NCBI GenBank assembly: GCA_017547685.1
Contig: JAFYPD010000091.1
Coordinates: forward strand, 1 to 48,918
Direction of reading: 5' to 3'
DNA from: Peptococcaceae bacterium
GTDB taxonomy: Bacteria > Bacillota > Peptococcia > Peptococcales > Peptococcaceae
Length of the DNA: 48,918 nucleotides
Part shown: positions 17,294-25,634 of the stretch, piece after piece
Layout of the letters: each line of letters begins with the position of its first letter
How positions within the stretch are numbered: the stretch's first letter is position 1
Notes under the pieces: generated by a model
The model's database searches: none
What the model was told of the DNA's origin: nothing
Seen by the model: only the letters and a program-made list of their open reading frames with translations
Program-made: the position numbers and the translations under genes

Positions 17294-18745
17294 TTAGTAA
17301 ACGATTGCAGAAAGCGGAATATATACCACGCAACCAACAACGACACAATAAATAAGTGCCAAAGCGGCATGTTTATAAATAGCAGATGGTGTCGTCATTT
17401 CTAATGTATGCAGGATTGCGCCCCATAAACTAGACGCAGGTAACAGAATACCAATCTGACTGAACAGCATGATACCGGCTGCCAGCATTGGGCCGTTTAA
17501 CGCCATACCACCGGCAATCAGAGAACCTAAAATGGTAAAACCAATCATCATGATTGCCATGTTGTTGCAGAAGTTGGTTCCAAGAATCATAACGGTAAAC
17601 ATAAATACCGCAGTACCAGCGGTACCCATAGAACCGAACAGCGGACCAACCAGACTTGCCAGTAAGACGCCAAAACCGGTTTCAGCAGTTGTCAGTGCAC
17701 CACCAATCAATGTTGCAGAACCAACCATTAAAATAAGATCCCAGGAGAACCCTTTTGCAGAAGCGACAGGTAAATTCAGCAAACGTTTGCCATCTACTTT
17801 AACAATCGACATTACGCCAATGATCACTAACATCCAGCCATAAACACTGATGCTGTTTAAAAATGTACCAACACTATTCTGCATCATACCGCCAAAACTG
17901 ATTACAGTAGAACCAGCAATATATAGCAGCATACACCATAATACAGCTTTCTGATGTTTATCAATCGGTGCATTCGGATCTCCGAATACGCTTAAATCCA
18001 AATTAGCAACTTTAGAAACATCACAACGCTGGATCCACATAAATACAATGTAAAGTGCAGAAATTGCGAAACAGGTAACGGTTATCGTCATCATATATTC
18101 TGCATAAGTCCACATGGCACCGGTATAACCTTTTACCATGCCGCTAAATGCCAGTGCAATGCCTTTAAATGGCAGAATGTACATAGAGCAGATTGCAGAA
18201 ATGATACTGCCGATGAACACATTCATTACATATTTGTCACCGGTACTATAACCAGCGCCCTTAAATAATTTAACATACAACGGCAATAAGAATAACATCA
18301 AAGGCGTATTCATGATTAACAAGCCTAAAATACATGGGCTGAATACAAATAAAAATGTGGTTAACCACGGTCTGCCCTGTACTGCTTTCATATTCATTAC
18401 TTTTGCAATAATAAACGCGTCCATTTTGGCATCAACCAGTGCACCAACCATAATCATACCTAAACACATCATTATTAAGGATTCAGAAGCCATCAACTGC
18501 TGATAAATTCCTGTAATCCCGCCTGGATATCCCACTAAAGCCAATGCAACCAAAGCGATTAACGACGTCCCCAGCATCTGTTTGCTGTCAAAACTCCAGC
18601 CTAAAATCGCACCAATTAAAATACCCAGTACAGCCATTCCATATTGTGTCATCGGCCCGATTGGCGGCACAAACTGAAACCCGAACATAAATAAAAGCAC
18701 AATGCCGAATTTCATATAATCAACACTATTTTTCTGTCGTTCCAT
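17294..18745 (-). CDS. DASS/SLC13-family anion permease (copy 2)
   Basis: Polytopic membrane protein of 483 residues, paralogous to the permease at 164-1579 (shared FVPPIG...YGM start and half-site hairpins). Substrate/Na+ hairpins are visible as LLIMNTPLMLFLLP near residue 145 and GTNFCNNMAIMM near residue 400. ATG at 18743-18745 follows GTGGAAA. It heads a probable two-gene unit with hydrolase 1. Upstream it carries a promoter module nearly identical to that of the MFS gene. It is likely to import an anionic compound that is then hydrolysed inside the cell. Confidence 0.83.
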   Translation of the reverse strand: MERQKNSVDYMKFGIVLLFMFGFQFVPPIGPMTQYGMAVLGILIGAILGWSFDSKQMLGTSLIALVALALVGYPGGITGIYQQLMASESLIMMCLGMIMVGALVDAKMDAFIIAKVMNMKAVQGRPWLTTFLFVFSPCILGLLIMNTPLMLFLLPLYVKLFKGAGYSTGDKYVMNVFIGSIISAICSMYILPFKGIALAFSGMVKGYTGAMWTYAEYMMTITVTCFAISALYIVFMWIQRCDVSKVANLDLSVFGDPNAPIDKHQKAVLWCMLLYIAGSTVISFGGMMQNSVGTFLNSISVYGWMLVIIGVMSIVKVDGKRLLNLPVASAKGFSWDLILMVGSATLIGGALTTAETGFGVLLASLVGPLFGSMGTAGTAVFMFTVMILGTNFCNNMAIMMIGFTILGSLIAGGMALNGPMLAAGIMLFSQIGILLPASSLWGAILHTLEMTTPSAIYKHAALALIYCVVVGCVVYIPLSAIVY

Positions 18746-18804
18746 GTTGTTTCCACTCTTTCCTCTCTTGATCGTAATCTTTTACTTATTTTACAAATTC
18801 CCCA

Positions 18805-18928
18805 GAAGCATGCATCTTTCACTGTAACCTTGTGAGCTCAATTTATAAGGTCACATTATGCATTCAATATATCGCAGATAACTGGATTTGTCTAACAGGG
18901 AAAATGCTCCGAATTTTCAGGCTAACAG
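18805..18928 (-). promoter_or_regulatory. LysR-type promoter module of DASS permease 2
   Basis: Minus-strand promoter TAGACA (18894-18889), 17 bases, TATATT (18871-18866). Two CTGTTAG direct repeats, 30 bases apart (18922-18928 and 18892-18898), sit upstream of and over the -35 box, as LysR activators bind. The transcribed leader has a 26-base block (18823-18848) identical to the MFS leader and a CATGCAT core at 18809-18815. Confidence 0.65.
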
Positions 18929-19007
18929 TTTTTTTCTGTTATTGGTATTTTGCAAATAAGAAACAGCCACCCTCTTGTCATCAAACATTGCGCTGATACG
19001 CAGAATA

Positions 19008-20399
19008 TTATTTCGCAGCTTCTGCTTCAATCTGTTCCAGAGATTTCTGTGCAGTTTTACTGCCCCATAACAGGCAGATAATAGCAGGAATCAGATAGAA
19101 TACAGCATTCATTGCCATAACATTGAACATACCATTGCCTGCCACCGGCCCCTGAATTGCAAATAAAACCGGAACAGTCGGTGTCACAATACCAATCAGC
19201 AGACGGGATGCAGACATAATAATGCCAGTACCGGTACTGCGATATCTGTTCGGCAGGTTTTCTGCCAGATAGGTCCAGTACATGGTGGTAGCACTGGTTG
19301 CACATGCTGCACGGAACAGGTTTGTGATGAAGTAAGCGGCCAGCGCAACCATAGCACTCTGGAACATGGTAACAGTAAGCCCGTTAATCAGACATAATGC
19401 TGTTGCCAGGAACAACATAACGGTAATTGGAGTTTTTCTACCGCCCATATCAGAAATTTTAGAAGAAATCCAGTCACCCAGAGGAGCGCCAACCATTCCC
19501 AGCATGGAAAAGGTTAAGATCATCTGTAATTCAAAGCCCATCTGTACCAGCAGTACGGTAATCCAGTTTGCAATATAGAACCCCCCTACTACACAGCCGA
19601 TTGCCATTGTGGCCAGCGCAATGGTACTGCCGACCTGTTTTTTGCTAAACAGAAACCTTAATGTTTCCAACATACCAACTTTATCTTCCACGCAAGGTGT
19701 TACAGCAGCTGCCAGATTAGACTGCATACCGGACATTGTTTCCACCACTTTGTCAGCTTCTTCAATTCTGCCTTTGGATACCAGCCATCTTGGGCTTTCA
19801 TACAGCCATTTCATCCCAATTGGGAACAGAACAAGCCCTACTGCGCCAAGCAAAAACATAATTCTCCATGCTTCCGGACTGCGTGGAACAACAGCAGCTG
19901 CCAGCATAATTCCAAACGGAACCCCTAACGATCCCAGCGCTGCCATCTGTCCCTGGTATTTGCCGCGGGAATGAGCCGGCATCATTTCAGCAATATATAC
20001 CATTGCGATAATGTTCATACCGATAATCCCGAACCCGGTCATAAAGCGGCAGAATGCAAACAGATAGAAATTGCTAAATACAGCATTCCCCAGCGAAGCC
20101 AGAGAGAAAATCAGTACATTGTACAGTAACGCTTTTTTACGGCCGATTTTGTCGGCCATCCAGCCGCCCAGCAGGCCGCCGAAGAACATCCCATAGAACG
20201 ATAACGAAGATAACAGCGACACCTGTTCATTGGTCAGCGAAAAGGTCGCCTGTACCGATGCCCCTAAAGAACCAAACAGGTTCATGTCCATCATGTCAAA
20301 GAAATAACAAATCGAAAAAATCCAGAACATATGCTTATGTTTGATTCCTATTTCTTTCATGTTATCAAAATAAGCACAATTCGCCTGATTGTTTGCCAT
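19008..20399 (-). CDS. MFS transporter, sugar/aromatic-acid porter type
   Basis: A 12-TM major facilitator of 463 residues. Loop 2-3 motif GGWMADKIGRKKAL and the loop 4-5 equivalent RGKYQGQ are clear, and YESPRWLVSKGR after TM6 is the sugar porter/AAHS signature; the N-terminus (CYFFDMMDMNLFG) has the acidic pair typical of aromatic acid:H+ symporters. Start set at ATG 20397-20399 (MANNQ), with GGGGAGG six bases upstream; the ATG five codons before would have the ribosome site inside the gene. It has the same promoter module as DASS permease 2, so both are probably co-regulated. Substrate unknown, likely an organic anion. Confidence 0.85.
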   Translation of the reverse strand: MANNQANCAYFDNMKEIGIKHKHMFWIFSICYFFDMMDMNLFGSLGASVQATFSLTNEQVSLLSSLSFYGMFFGGLLGGWMADKIGRKKALLYNVLIFSLASLGNAVFSNFYLFAFCRFMTGFGIIGMNIIAMVYIAEMMPAHSRGKYQGQMAALGSLGVPFGIMLAAAVVPRSPEAWRIMFLLGAVGLVLFPIGMKWLYESPRWLVSKGRIEEADKVVETMSGMQSNLAAAVTPCVEDKVGMLETLRFLFSKKQVGSTIALATMAIGCVVGGFYIANWITVLLVQMGFELQMILTFSMLGMVGAPLGDWISSKISDMGGRKTPITVMLFLATALCLINGLTVTMFQSAMVALAAYFITNLFRAACATSATTMYWTYLAENLPNRYRSTGTGIIMSASRLLIGIVTPTVPVLFAIQGPVAGNGMFNVMAMNAVFYLIPAIICLLWGSKTAQKSLEQIEAEAAK

Positions 20400-20445
20400 A
20401 AAAATCCTCCCCATTCATTGAAAAGAAAAAATAAATTACCCTGAT

Positions 20446-20565
20446 ACATGCATGTTTATTGTAACCTTGTGAGCTCAATTTATAAAGGAACCTTATAGAT
20501 TCAATATATCGCAGATAAATGGATTTGTCTAACAGGCAAATCCCTCCGAATTTTCAGGCTAACAG
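20446..20565 (-). promoter_or_regulatory. LysR-type promoter module of the MFS gene
   Basis: Same layout as 18805-18928: TAGACA (20531-20526), 17 bases, TATATT (20508-20503), CTGTTAG repeats at 20529-20535 and 20559-20565 (30 bases apart), a 26-base leader block identical to the other copy (20460-20485) and a palindromic ACATGCATGT at 20446-20455. The divergent LysR at 20850 is the natural candidate regulator. Confidence 0.65.
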
Positions 20566-20692
20566 GTTTTTATTGTTCTTGAATATGTAATTGCATGTAT
20601 TCAGCCGTATCTTCTTAAAACAATTATAAAAACTGGAAAAATCTTTATATTCGATTAGTTAGTCTACAATCTATCGAGTGATCTGCACCGGA

Positions 20693-20782
20693 ATGTTTGG
20701 TACGGCAGAACAACCTCGTAAATGTCTTATGTACCTGACGCCTTATGAAGTTTACAATGCAATGATAAAATGTTATTATTAA
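20693..20782 (+). pseudogene. IS30-type transposase C-terminal relic
   Basis: Thirty codons ending at TAA 20780-20782 read EQPRKCLMYLTPYEVYNAM, the IS30-type C-terminus. Bases 20714-20755 match 63-104 at all but about four positions. The rest of the transposase is absent: upstream sequence is the MFS promoter region. It marks an old insertion or recombination between the MFS and lysR2 genes. The remaining part of 20566-20849 is AT-rich with no other feature I can support. Confidence 0.75.
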
Positions 20783-20849
20783 AATGTTATTATATCATTA
20801 TCTGCAGCATACCATTCTTTCATTGATGCAGGAGTTATGAGGTGTTTTC

Positions 20850-21770
20850 ATGAAAATCGAACATTTGCGTTACTTTATCAGTGTGGCAAATACAAAGTCC
20901 ATCAACCAGACTGCCAAAGGATTATACATTTCGCAGCAGCAATTAAATAATATTCTCACCTCATTAGAGGAAGAAATGCAGCTTACATTATTGGTTCGCA
21001 CAAACAAGGGCGTTTCTCTCACCGAAGACGGTATTGAATTTGCAAAATATGCAGAAAAGATACTGACAGATTACTTGGCCATGCAAAATCATTTTTCCAT
21101 GAAACAATCTGCTGCAGGGAAAGGGGCGCAAACCTGCCACGGGAAATGTATTTTACATATTGCTCCGTCTTTTTCCGTCTTTTTAGGTGATTTTGTCAAT
21201 AAATTTAAAGAAATTGCACCTAATATTGATTTACTCTGCATGGAAATCAACAATCAAATTACCGGGGAACAGATGATTTCTGATCATTTATATTTGCTGG
21301 GATATGATCTGACATCACACATCACAACTAACGCTCCCGCTCTTTTTCATTCTATCCCGATAGGAGAATTTGAAGCCTATGTTTACTTGAATAAGAAGTC
21401 CGATCTGGCAAAAAATGATAGCATTTCCCTGGAACGCTGTTCCGATGTTGTCACCACGACATTGCCGTTTGCTTTACCAGCCAGCTATCATTTAAAAAAT
21501 ATCAATTTAGTTTCATCGAGCATTTATCAGCATTTGGATGCTATTACACAAAATAATACTGTCTGCATTCTTGCAGGATTCCTTTTTCCAAAAATGAAAT
21601 CTCTCTACCCGGATATCATTATCCGCCCACTTGCTGAACCGGTTTTTTCATCCTGTACGATTGTATATGCCAACTCCTATACGCTCACAGAAGCAGATGA
21701 AATTCTGATTGCATTTTTAAAAACCTATCTGCAAAATCAGCAATTATTTGCCAAACAGATGTTTCTTTAA
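20850..21770 (+). CDS. LysR-family transcriptional regulator (2)
   Basis: Regulator of 306 residues with an N-terminal HTH (SINQTAKGLYISQQQLNNIL, then LTLLVRTNKGVSLTEDG) and a C-terminal effector domain from about residue 100 (CILHIAPSFSVFLGDFV). Divergent from the MFS gene and convergent with hydrolase 2, exactly mirroring lysR1's relation to hydrolase 1, so regulator-hydrolase pairs appear duplicated. Probable regulator of the CTGTTAG promoters. ATG is preceded by ATGAGGTG, the same 12-base stretch that precedes the permease at 164. Effector unknown. Confidence 0.9.
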   Translation: MKIEHLRYFISVANTKSINQTAKGLYISQQQLNNILTSLEEEMQLTLLVRTNKGVSLTEDGIEFAKYAEKILTDYLAMQNHFSMKQSAAGKGAQTCHGKCILHIAPSFSVFLGDFVNKFKEIAPNIDLLCMEINNQITGEQMISDHLYLLGYDLTSHITTNAPALFHSIPIGEFEAYVYLNKKSDLAKNDSISLERCSDVVTTTLPFALPASYHLKNINLVSSSIYQHLDAITQNNTVCILAGFLFPKMKSLYPDIIIRPLAEPVFSSCTIVYANSYTLTEADEILIAFLKTYLQNQQLFAKQMFL

Positions 21771-21790
21771 AATACCCGGGTACTATAAAA

Positions 21791-21840
21791 ACAGGGCTGT
21801 TGCTTTAACGAATGAAAAATCGTTAAAGCGACAGCCCTGT
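21791..21840. terminator. Bidirectional terminator between lysR2 and hydrolase 2
   Basis: A 21-bp stem (21791-21811 with 21820-21840, one G-U pair) around an 8-base loop. Unusually long for a terminator; both convergent genes end close by. Confidence 0.7.
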
Positions 21841-21930
21841 TTACGAAATAATTATATTAGATTATAGACCTTTCTGCCTGATAGATCTATGATTATGGTA
21901 CAAAGAATCTTTTATCTGCAGAAACGTTTA

Positions 21931-24033
21931 TTAGATTTGATCTGTCAGAATCTGATAAACCGGTGCGCCTTCGCATTCTGTCGGATAATGAACGCCAAGC
22001 AATGCAGCCACTGTAGGTGCAACGTCAACTTCACGGATAACACGGCTTGTTGTAAATCCAGGTTTGATTCCTTTCCCTGCTGCAATAAAAATTGGGGACA
22101 AGGATGTGTCATTATGACCTTCAGAGGTGGACATCCCTGCACCATGACCCAGTGTATAGTCATCAGCCATAAAGAATGTAATATCGCCGCATCCAGGCCC
22201 ACCCAGACCTAAATGGTAAGCATCTTTGTTATGCAATGCCAGATTTACCATACGTTTTCCGGTCTTTGGATCCTTCATGGAATACAAATCGGTAATAATC
22301 TGTTCTTCCAGTTCCCACTTGTCCGCAGGATCCACAATACCTTCCGGATCTCTGCCTTTGAGGTTTACATAAATACTGCAGGAACGAGTCTGATATGCGG
22401 TTGTTTTGGACATATCAATTTCCGCGATGTCATTGCCATTTTCATCTTTTTTCAGAACGGTATATCCAAATCTACGCAGAGGGTCTACATTGACGCCGAC
22501 AATATCCCCCAGAATACATGTACAATCCTCTTCGCCACAGGTAAGACCATGGTCACTGACTACCATAATGGTCCAGCCTTCATCCAGGTAATGCAAAAAT
22601 GTTCCCAGATAATCGTCCGTTGTCTTATAAGTAGCTTCTGCAAACTTCAGAACTTCGCTTTCATCCAGATTGGAATCTTCACGATTCTTCAGGTATTTAA
22701 TATAGTTATGGGTCTGTAAGTCTATATTGTGATAATGAGAGAATACTGCTTTAATGTCTTTTGTTTCAATTAAATGATGGATACACTGGCTTTGCCATTT
22801 TGCAGCCAAGTTCCACTGTACATTGTTACATTTCATGATGAGGTCAGCATCACGGCCACTCATCTGGCTGCTTGGCTGTGGCGGTCCAAACAGGTCGGTT
22901 AATTCTTTGTGCAGAGATTTTGGATAGAAAATACGATCATCATCGCACAACATACTTGGAGAAGACCAGATACGTACATAGCTGCCGTCTTCTGCAATTT
23001 TCAGCATACGCATGTTGCGTGTTACCGGATGTTCGCCGGTCTGGTTGGTGAATGTATCATACATGCGTTCATAGAATACATCATCTTCTAAAATAGCCAA
23101 TGGTTCAGCAGTAGATTTGTCTTTATAAATTGCTACACGGTCATATTTACCATCTGCATTTTTCAGAATCAGACCATAACGTGTTACTCTGCCAAATACA
23201 ATCCGGATTACGAATTCTTTGCTGCCTTCCGGAATGTCAAATTCCCAGCCGTCAGGTTCGGTAATTGGAGACATACTGCAGCTACAAGGGAAATCAGCTA
23301 CTTCCCACTGCGTATGTTTTACAGCATCTGTCTGAATTTTGTAGTTCACGTTGTTATGATAACCATCTACGCCAATCATAGCGTCAGTTTTTTCCTGATA
23401 TTCTTTCAGCAATGCCTGACCTTCAGGAGATAATTTACCTAAAATCTGGTCACCAACTTTGTAGTTATAGTAACGCAGGGTTTCATCTCCTCGCAAGTCA
23501 CTGGTAATAGCACTCATGAACTGATACTTAGGTTCCTTCGTTAATTCACTTGCAATGATAATGCTGTCGAAATCCAGTCTGCTTGTCCATCCGCCTACTG
23601 CACCCGGGCTGGAACCGTCAACTGTCCACAAATGTCCGTTGTCTACAGTTGGAGGCCAGCTTCCACCCGGCCAATGAAATACCAGTGTGTTAATGCCCGC
23701 TTCTGCAGTAATATTAAAAATCGGTTCTGCTTTTAAAAATGCGGACGAAAATGCATCAATGGTGATCTCTTTATGAGGGTCTCCGGAAATCGCATAGTCA
23801 AAAATGCCGTGTGTCATTGGATATGCCCCGGTAGCCAGTGTAGCCCACAATGGCGGTGTAATGGTCGGGTTTGCACCCAGCAGCATCAAGTCCTCTCTGC
23901 ATGCCCCTGCATCAATCAGTTTCTGCACATTCGGCATTTTCCCTTCCCGCAGCATTCTTCTGGTGAAACGAGGATCCATCCCGTCTATCCCTAGAATCAT
24001 CAGTTTTTCTGTTAAACCTTTGTTTCTTAACAT
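21931..24033 (-). CDS. AlkP-superfamily phosphodiesterase/phosphohydrolase (copy 2, COG3379-like)
   Basis: A 700-residue paralogue of hydrolase 1, similar over the whole length (identical N-terminal plan MLRNKGLTEKL). Catalytic residues are kept: ILGIDGMDP (Asp17), Thr59 in TITPPLWATL, YHNIDLQTH, VVSDHGL and GHGAGMS. The insert around residues 180-430 diverges more than the core, suggesting a different leaving group or substrate. Cytosolic, no signal peptide. AGGAGG precedes the ATG at 24031-24033. Unlike copy 1 it has no transporter on the same transcript. Whether it is redundant or specialised cannot be told from sequence. Confidence 0.85.
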   Translation of the reverse strand: MLRNKGLTEKLMILGIDGMDPRFTRRMLREGKMPNVQKLIDAGACREDLMLLGANPTITPPLWATLATGAYPMTHGIFDYAISGDPHKEITIDAFSSAFLKAEPIFNITAEAGINTLVFHWPGGSWPPTVDNGHLWTVDGSSPGAVGGWTSRLDFDSIIIASELTKEPKYQFMSAITSDLRGDETLRYYNYKVGDQILGKLSPEGQALLKEYQEKTDAMIGVDGYHNNVNYKIQTDAVKHTQWEVADFPCSCSMSPITEPDGWEFDIPEGSKEFVIRIVFGRVTRYGLILKNADGKYDRVAIYKDKSTAEPLAILEDDVFYERMYDTFTNQTGEHPVTRNMRMLKIAEDGSYVRIWSSPSMLCDDDRIFYPKSLHKELTDLFGPPQPSSQMSGRDADLIMKCNNVQWNLAAKWQSQCIHHLIETKDIKAVFSHYHNIDLQTHNYIKYLKNREDSNLDESEVLKFAEATYKTTDDYLGTFLHYLDEGWTIMVVSDHGLTCGEEDCTCILGDIVGVNVDPLRRFGYTVLKKDENGNDIAEIDMSKTTAYQTRSCSIYVNLKGRDPEGIVDPADKWELEEQIITDLYSMKDPKTGKRMVNLALHNKDAYHLGLGGPGCGDITFFMADDYTLGHGAGMSTSEGHNDTSLSPIFIAAGKGIKPGFTTSRVIREVDVAPTVAALLGVHYPTECEGAPVYQILTDQI

Positions 24034-24101
24034 AAATCATTCATCCTCCTCAAAAAAAATTTTAAGTAACAGAAATGACAAAGTTATTTCTTTCATAAAA
24101 A

Positions 24102-24120
24102 GTATAGCATGCATCTATAC
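24102..24120 (-). promoter_or_regulatory. Palindrome upstream of hydrolase 2
   Basis: GTATAG, 7-base CATGCAT core, CTATAC, 69-87 bases before the hydrolase start. CATGCAT also lies 48-64 bases before the MFS and DASS-2 starts. A second dyad (ATGTTTCA / TGAAACAT, 24125-24132 and 24163-24170) lies further up. The stretch 24034-24306 holds no gene; no confident -35/-10 pair was found. Confidence 0.4.
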
Positions 24121-24306
24121 GCTTATGTTTCAAATATTACTGGAGAAGCTTCAATAAAAAACTGAAACATATCAATTTAAGCGTGACATTGTACATACAT
24201 ACAAATACTTAAAAATATTCCGTCATCTGATAGAATATTTTAGAGGAAAAATCAATCGTCTTATGCTGCTGCGTTTTTTGACATATGCATTTCTGTTTTG
24301 CAAACC

Positions 24307-24359
24307 AAAAAAAGGAACTATCGTCTGTTAGCTTATACAGCCACTTTTACCATAGTCCC
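24307..24359 (-). terminator. Terminator of the alaS...ytfJ transcript
   Basis: Minus-strand GGGACTAT (24359-24352) pairs with ATAGTTCC (24321-24314), then seven T. Seventeen bases after the ytfJ stop. Confidence 0.65.
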
Positions 24360-24375
24360 TTGTATGTTACAATAT

Positions 24376-24825
24376 TTATTGTTCCATATTCTGCGGAAAA
24401 CTGTCATAGATGGCTTTCTCAAACTGCTGGGCAAACAAATCCGCGTTACGGGATTGCTTGCTCTGTTTCAGTTTTTCCACCATCTGCGGCACTTCATCAA
24501 TTAACCGGTCAAGCAGTGCACTGTGGTCCACCACCTGGAACCGGATATCTTTGTCGCCTACCAGCAGAAAACCAACCGGCTGCACTGATACACCGGCACC
24601 GGCACCGCCGCCGAAGGGCGGCTGACTCTCTTCCGCATCTTTATCGCGCTTCCATGCCACATGGGTTCCGCCCGATGCAAACCCGCAGCACATTTTTGAT
24701 ACAGGGATAATCACCGTGCCATTTGGCGTTTCAACGGCATCGCCGATGATGGTATTTACCTCCACCATCTCTTTGATATTCTCCATAGCAGTTTCCATCA
24801 GTCCGCCAACACAATCAGCTTTCAT
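24376..24825 (-). CDS. ytfJ: GerW/YtfJ-family protein
   Basis: A 149-residue protein of the YtfJ (GerW) family, named for a Bacillus spore germination protein but also found in non-spore-formers. Seen: GLMETAMENIKEMVEVNTIIGDAVE, in two parts the classic N-terminus, VIIPVSKMCCGFASGG, the glycine loop FGGGAGAGVSVQPVGFLLV and a Lys-rich helical tail. Overlaps the DUF2953 gene upstream by 11 bases, a usual pairing in Firmicutes. Exact role outside sporulation is unknown; presence here is not evidence that the host sporulates. Confidence 0.9.
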   Translation of the reverse strand: MKADCVGGLMETAMENIKEMVEVNTIIGDAVETPNGTVIIPVSKMCCGFASGGTHVAWKRDKDAEESQPPFGGGAGAGVSVQPVGFLLVGDKDIRFQVVDHSALLDRLIDEVPQMVEKLKQSKQSRNADLFAQQFEKAIYDSFPQNMEQ

Positions 24826-25525
24826 ACAACATCTGCTCCTTCCTCTTCTGTTCCAGCATGGCTGTTATGGTCAGCCAGAACAATGACACTATCATAAGGA
24901 TAAGTTGCCCGACCCGGCAGCAAATTATACCCTGTAAAACAATTTCCTGCCGTGGACGCTGAAAATCGGGTGTATACATAAAGGTTCCATGTTCCAGCCA
25001 GGTTTGCGGCAGAGCGGATAATATGGTCCAGAACAGGCCGTAACTGTACGCAGTCCAGTCAGGCCGGGAAAAGCCAATGTCGCATTGCAAAGACAGCTCT
25101 TCCAGCTGTAATCGCCTGCTGATGATCCGGATGCCTTTTGTGCAGAAATCAATCAGCGCGCGCCAGTGTATCTGAAAAGATGTGCGCTGCCACCAGTCTG
25201 ACCAGCTTTTTTTCCACTGCCGTTTCCATGTCGATTTTTCATGATGGAATGTGTCAGATATTCTGTATCTTGCAGTCTCTCCCTTTTCTGCCGCTGTATG
25301 CCGCTCTGCTCTCTGCTTCGTCTGTTGCGAATCGTTTTGCGGTGAAATGCTCTGTTCCTGCATCTTCTCTGTTTCTTCCGGGTAATGTACGGTGCGGGAA
25401 ACCCATAAAAAATGAACGGTCACAGTTCCACGCCACGTGCTGTTATGTTCTAACAAAAACTGCAGCCGCATTGGAAGAAAACAAAATATACATAAGAAAA
25501 GAAAAAGACCACCGCCCCAGTACAT
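24815..25525 (-). CDS. DUF2953 membrane protein
   Basis: A 236-residue protein with one N-terminal membrane segment (residues 2-18), a long hydrophilic, Trp- and Gln-rich middle that is poorly conserved, and a C-terminal part (IISRRLQLEELSLQCDIGFS, then YGLFWTIL and a final TM near 210-225) typical of DUF2953. Position directly before ytfJ, overlapping it, supports the family call. Start ATG 25523-25525 after GAGGTGG. Function unknown, likely tied to YtfJ. Confidence 0.75.
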   Translation of the reverse strand: MYWGGGLFLFLCIFCFLPMRLQFLLEHNSTWRGTVTVHFLWVSRTVHYPEETEKMQEQSISPQNDSQQTKQRAERHTAAEKGETARYRISDTFHHEKSTWKRQWKKSWSDWWQRTSFQIHWRALIDFCTKGIRIISRRLQLEELSLQCDIGFSRPDWTAYSYGLFWTILSALPQTWLEHGTFMYTPDFQRPRQEIVLQGIICCRVGQLILMIVSLFWLTITAMLEQKRKEQMLYES

Positions 25526-25589
25526 AGCACCACCTCAGCAGTAGTCTTTACTTTTTTATGGAATTTTATAACTGTTTCTTTTGGCAAAA

Positions 25590-25619
25590 CAAAAAGAAGC
25601 CGTATTGCTACAGCTTCTT
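25590..25619 (-). terminator. Terminator after the DUF1292 gene
   Basis: Minus-strand AAGAAGCTGTA (25619-25609) pairs with TACGGCTTCTT (25604-25594), loop GCAA, then T-rich. Fifteen bases after the stop. Confidence 0.7.
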
Positions 25620-25634
25620 TCCATGATGTTTCGA

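Noticed and set aside
24325..24331. CTGTTAG upstream of hydrolase 2 as a LysR site
   Set aside because: It lies within the ytfJ terminator hairpin, in the opposite orientation and without the 30-base partner repeat.
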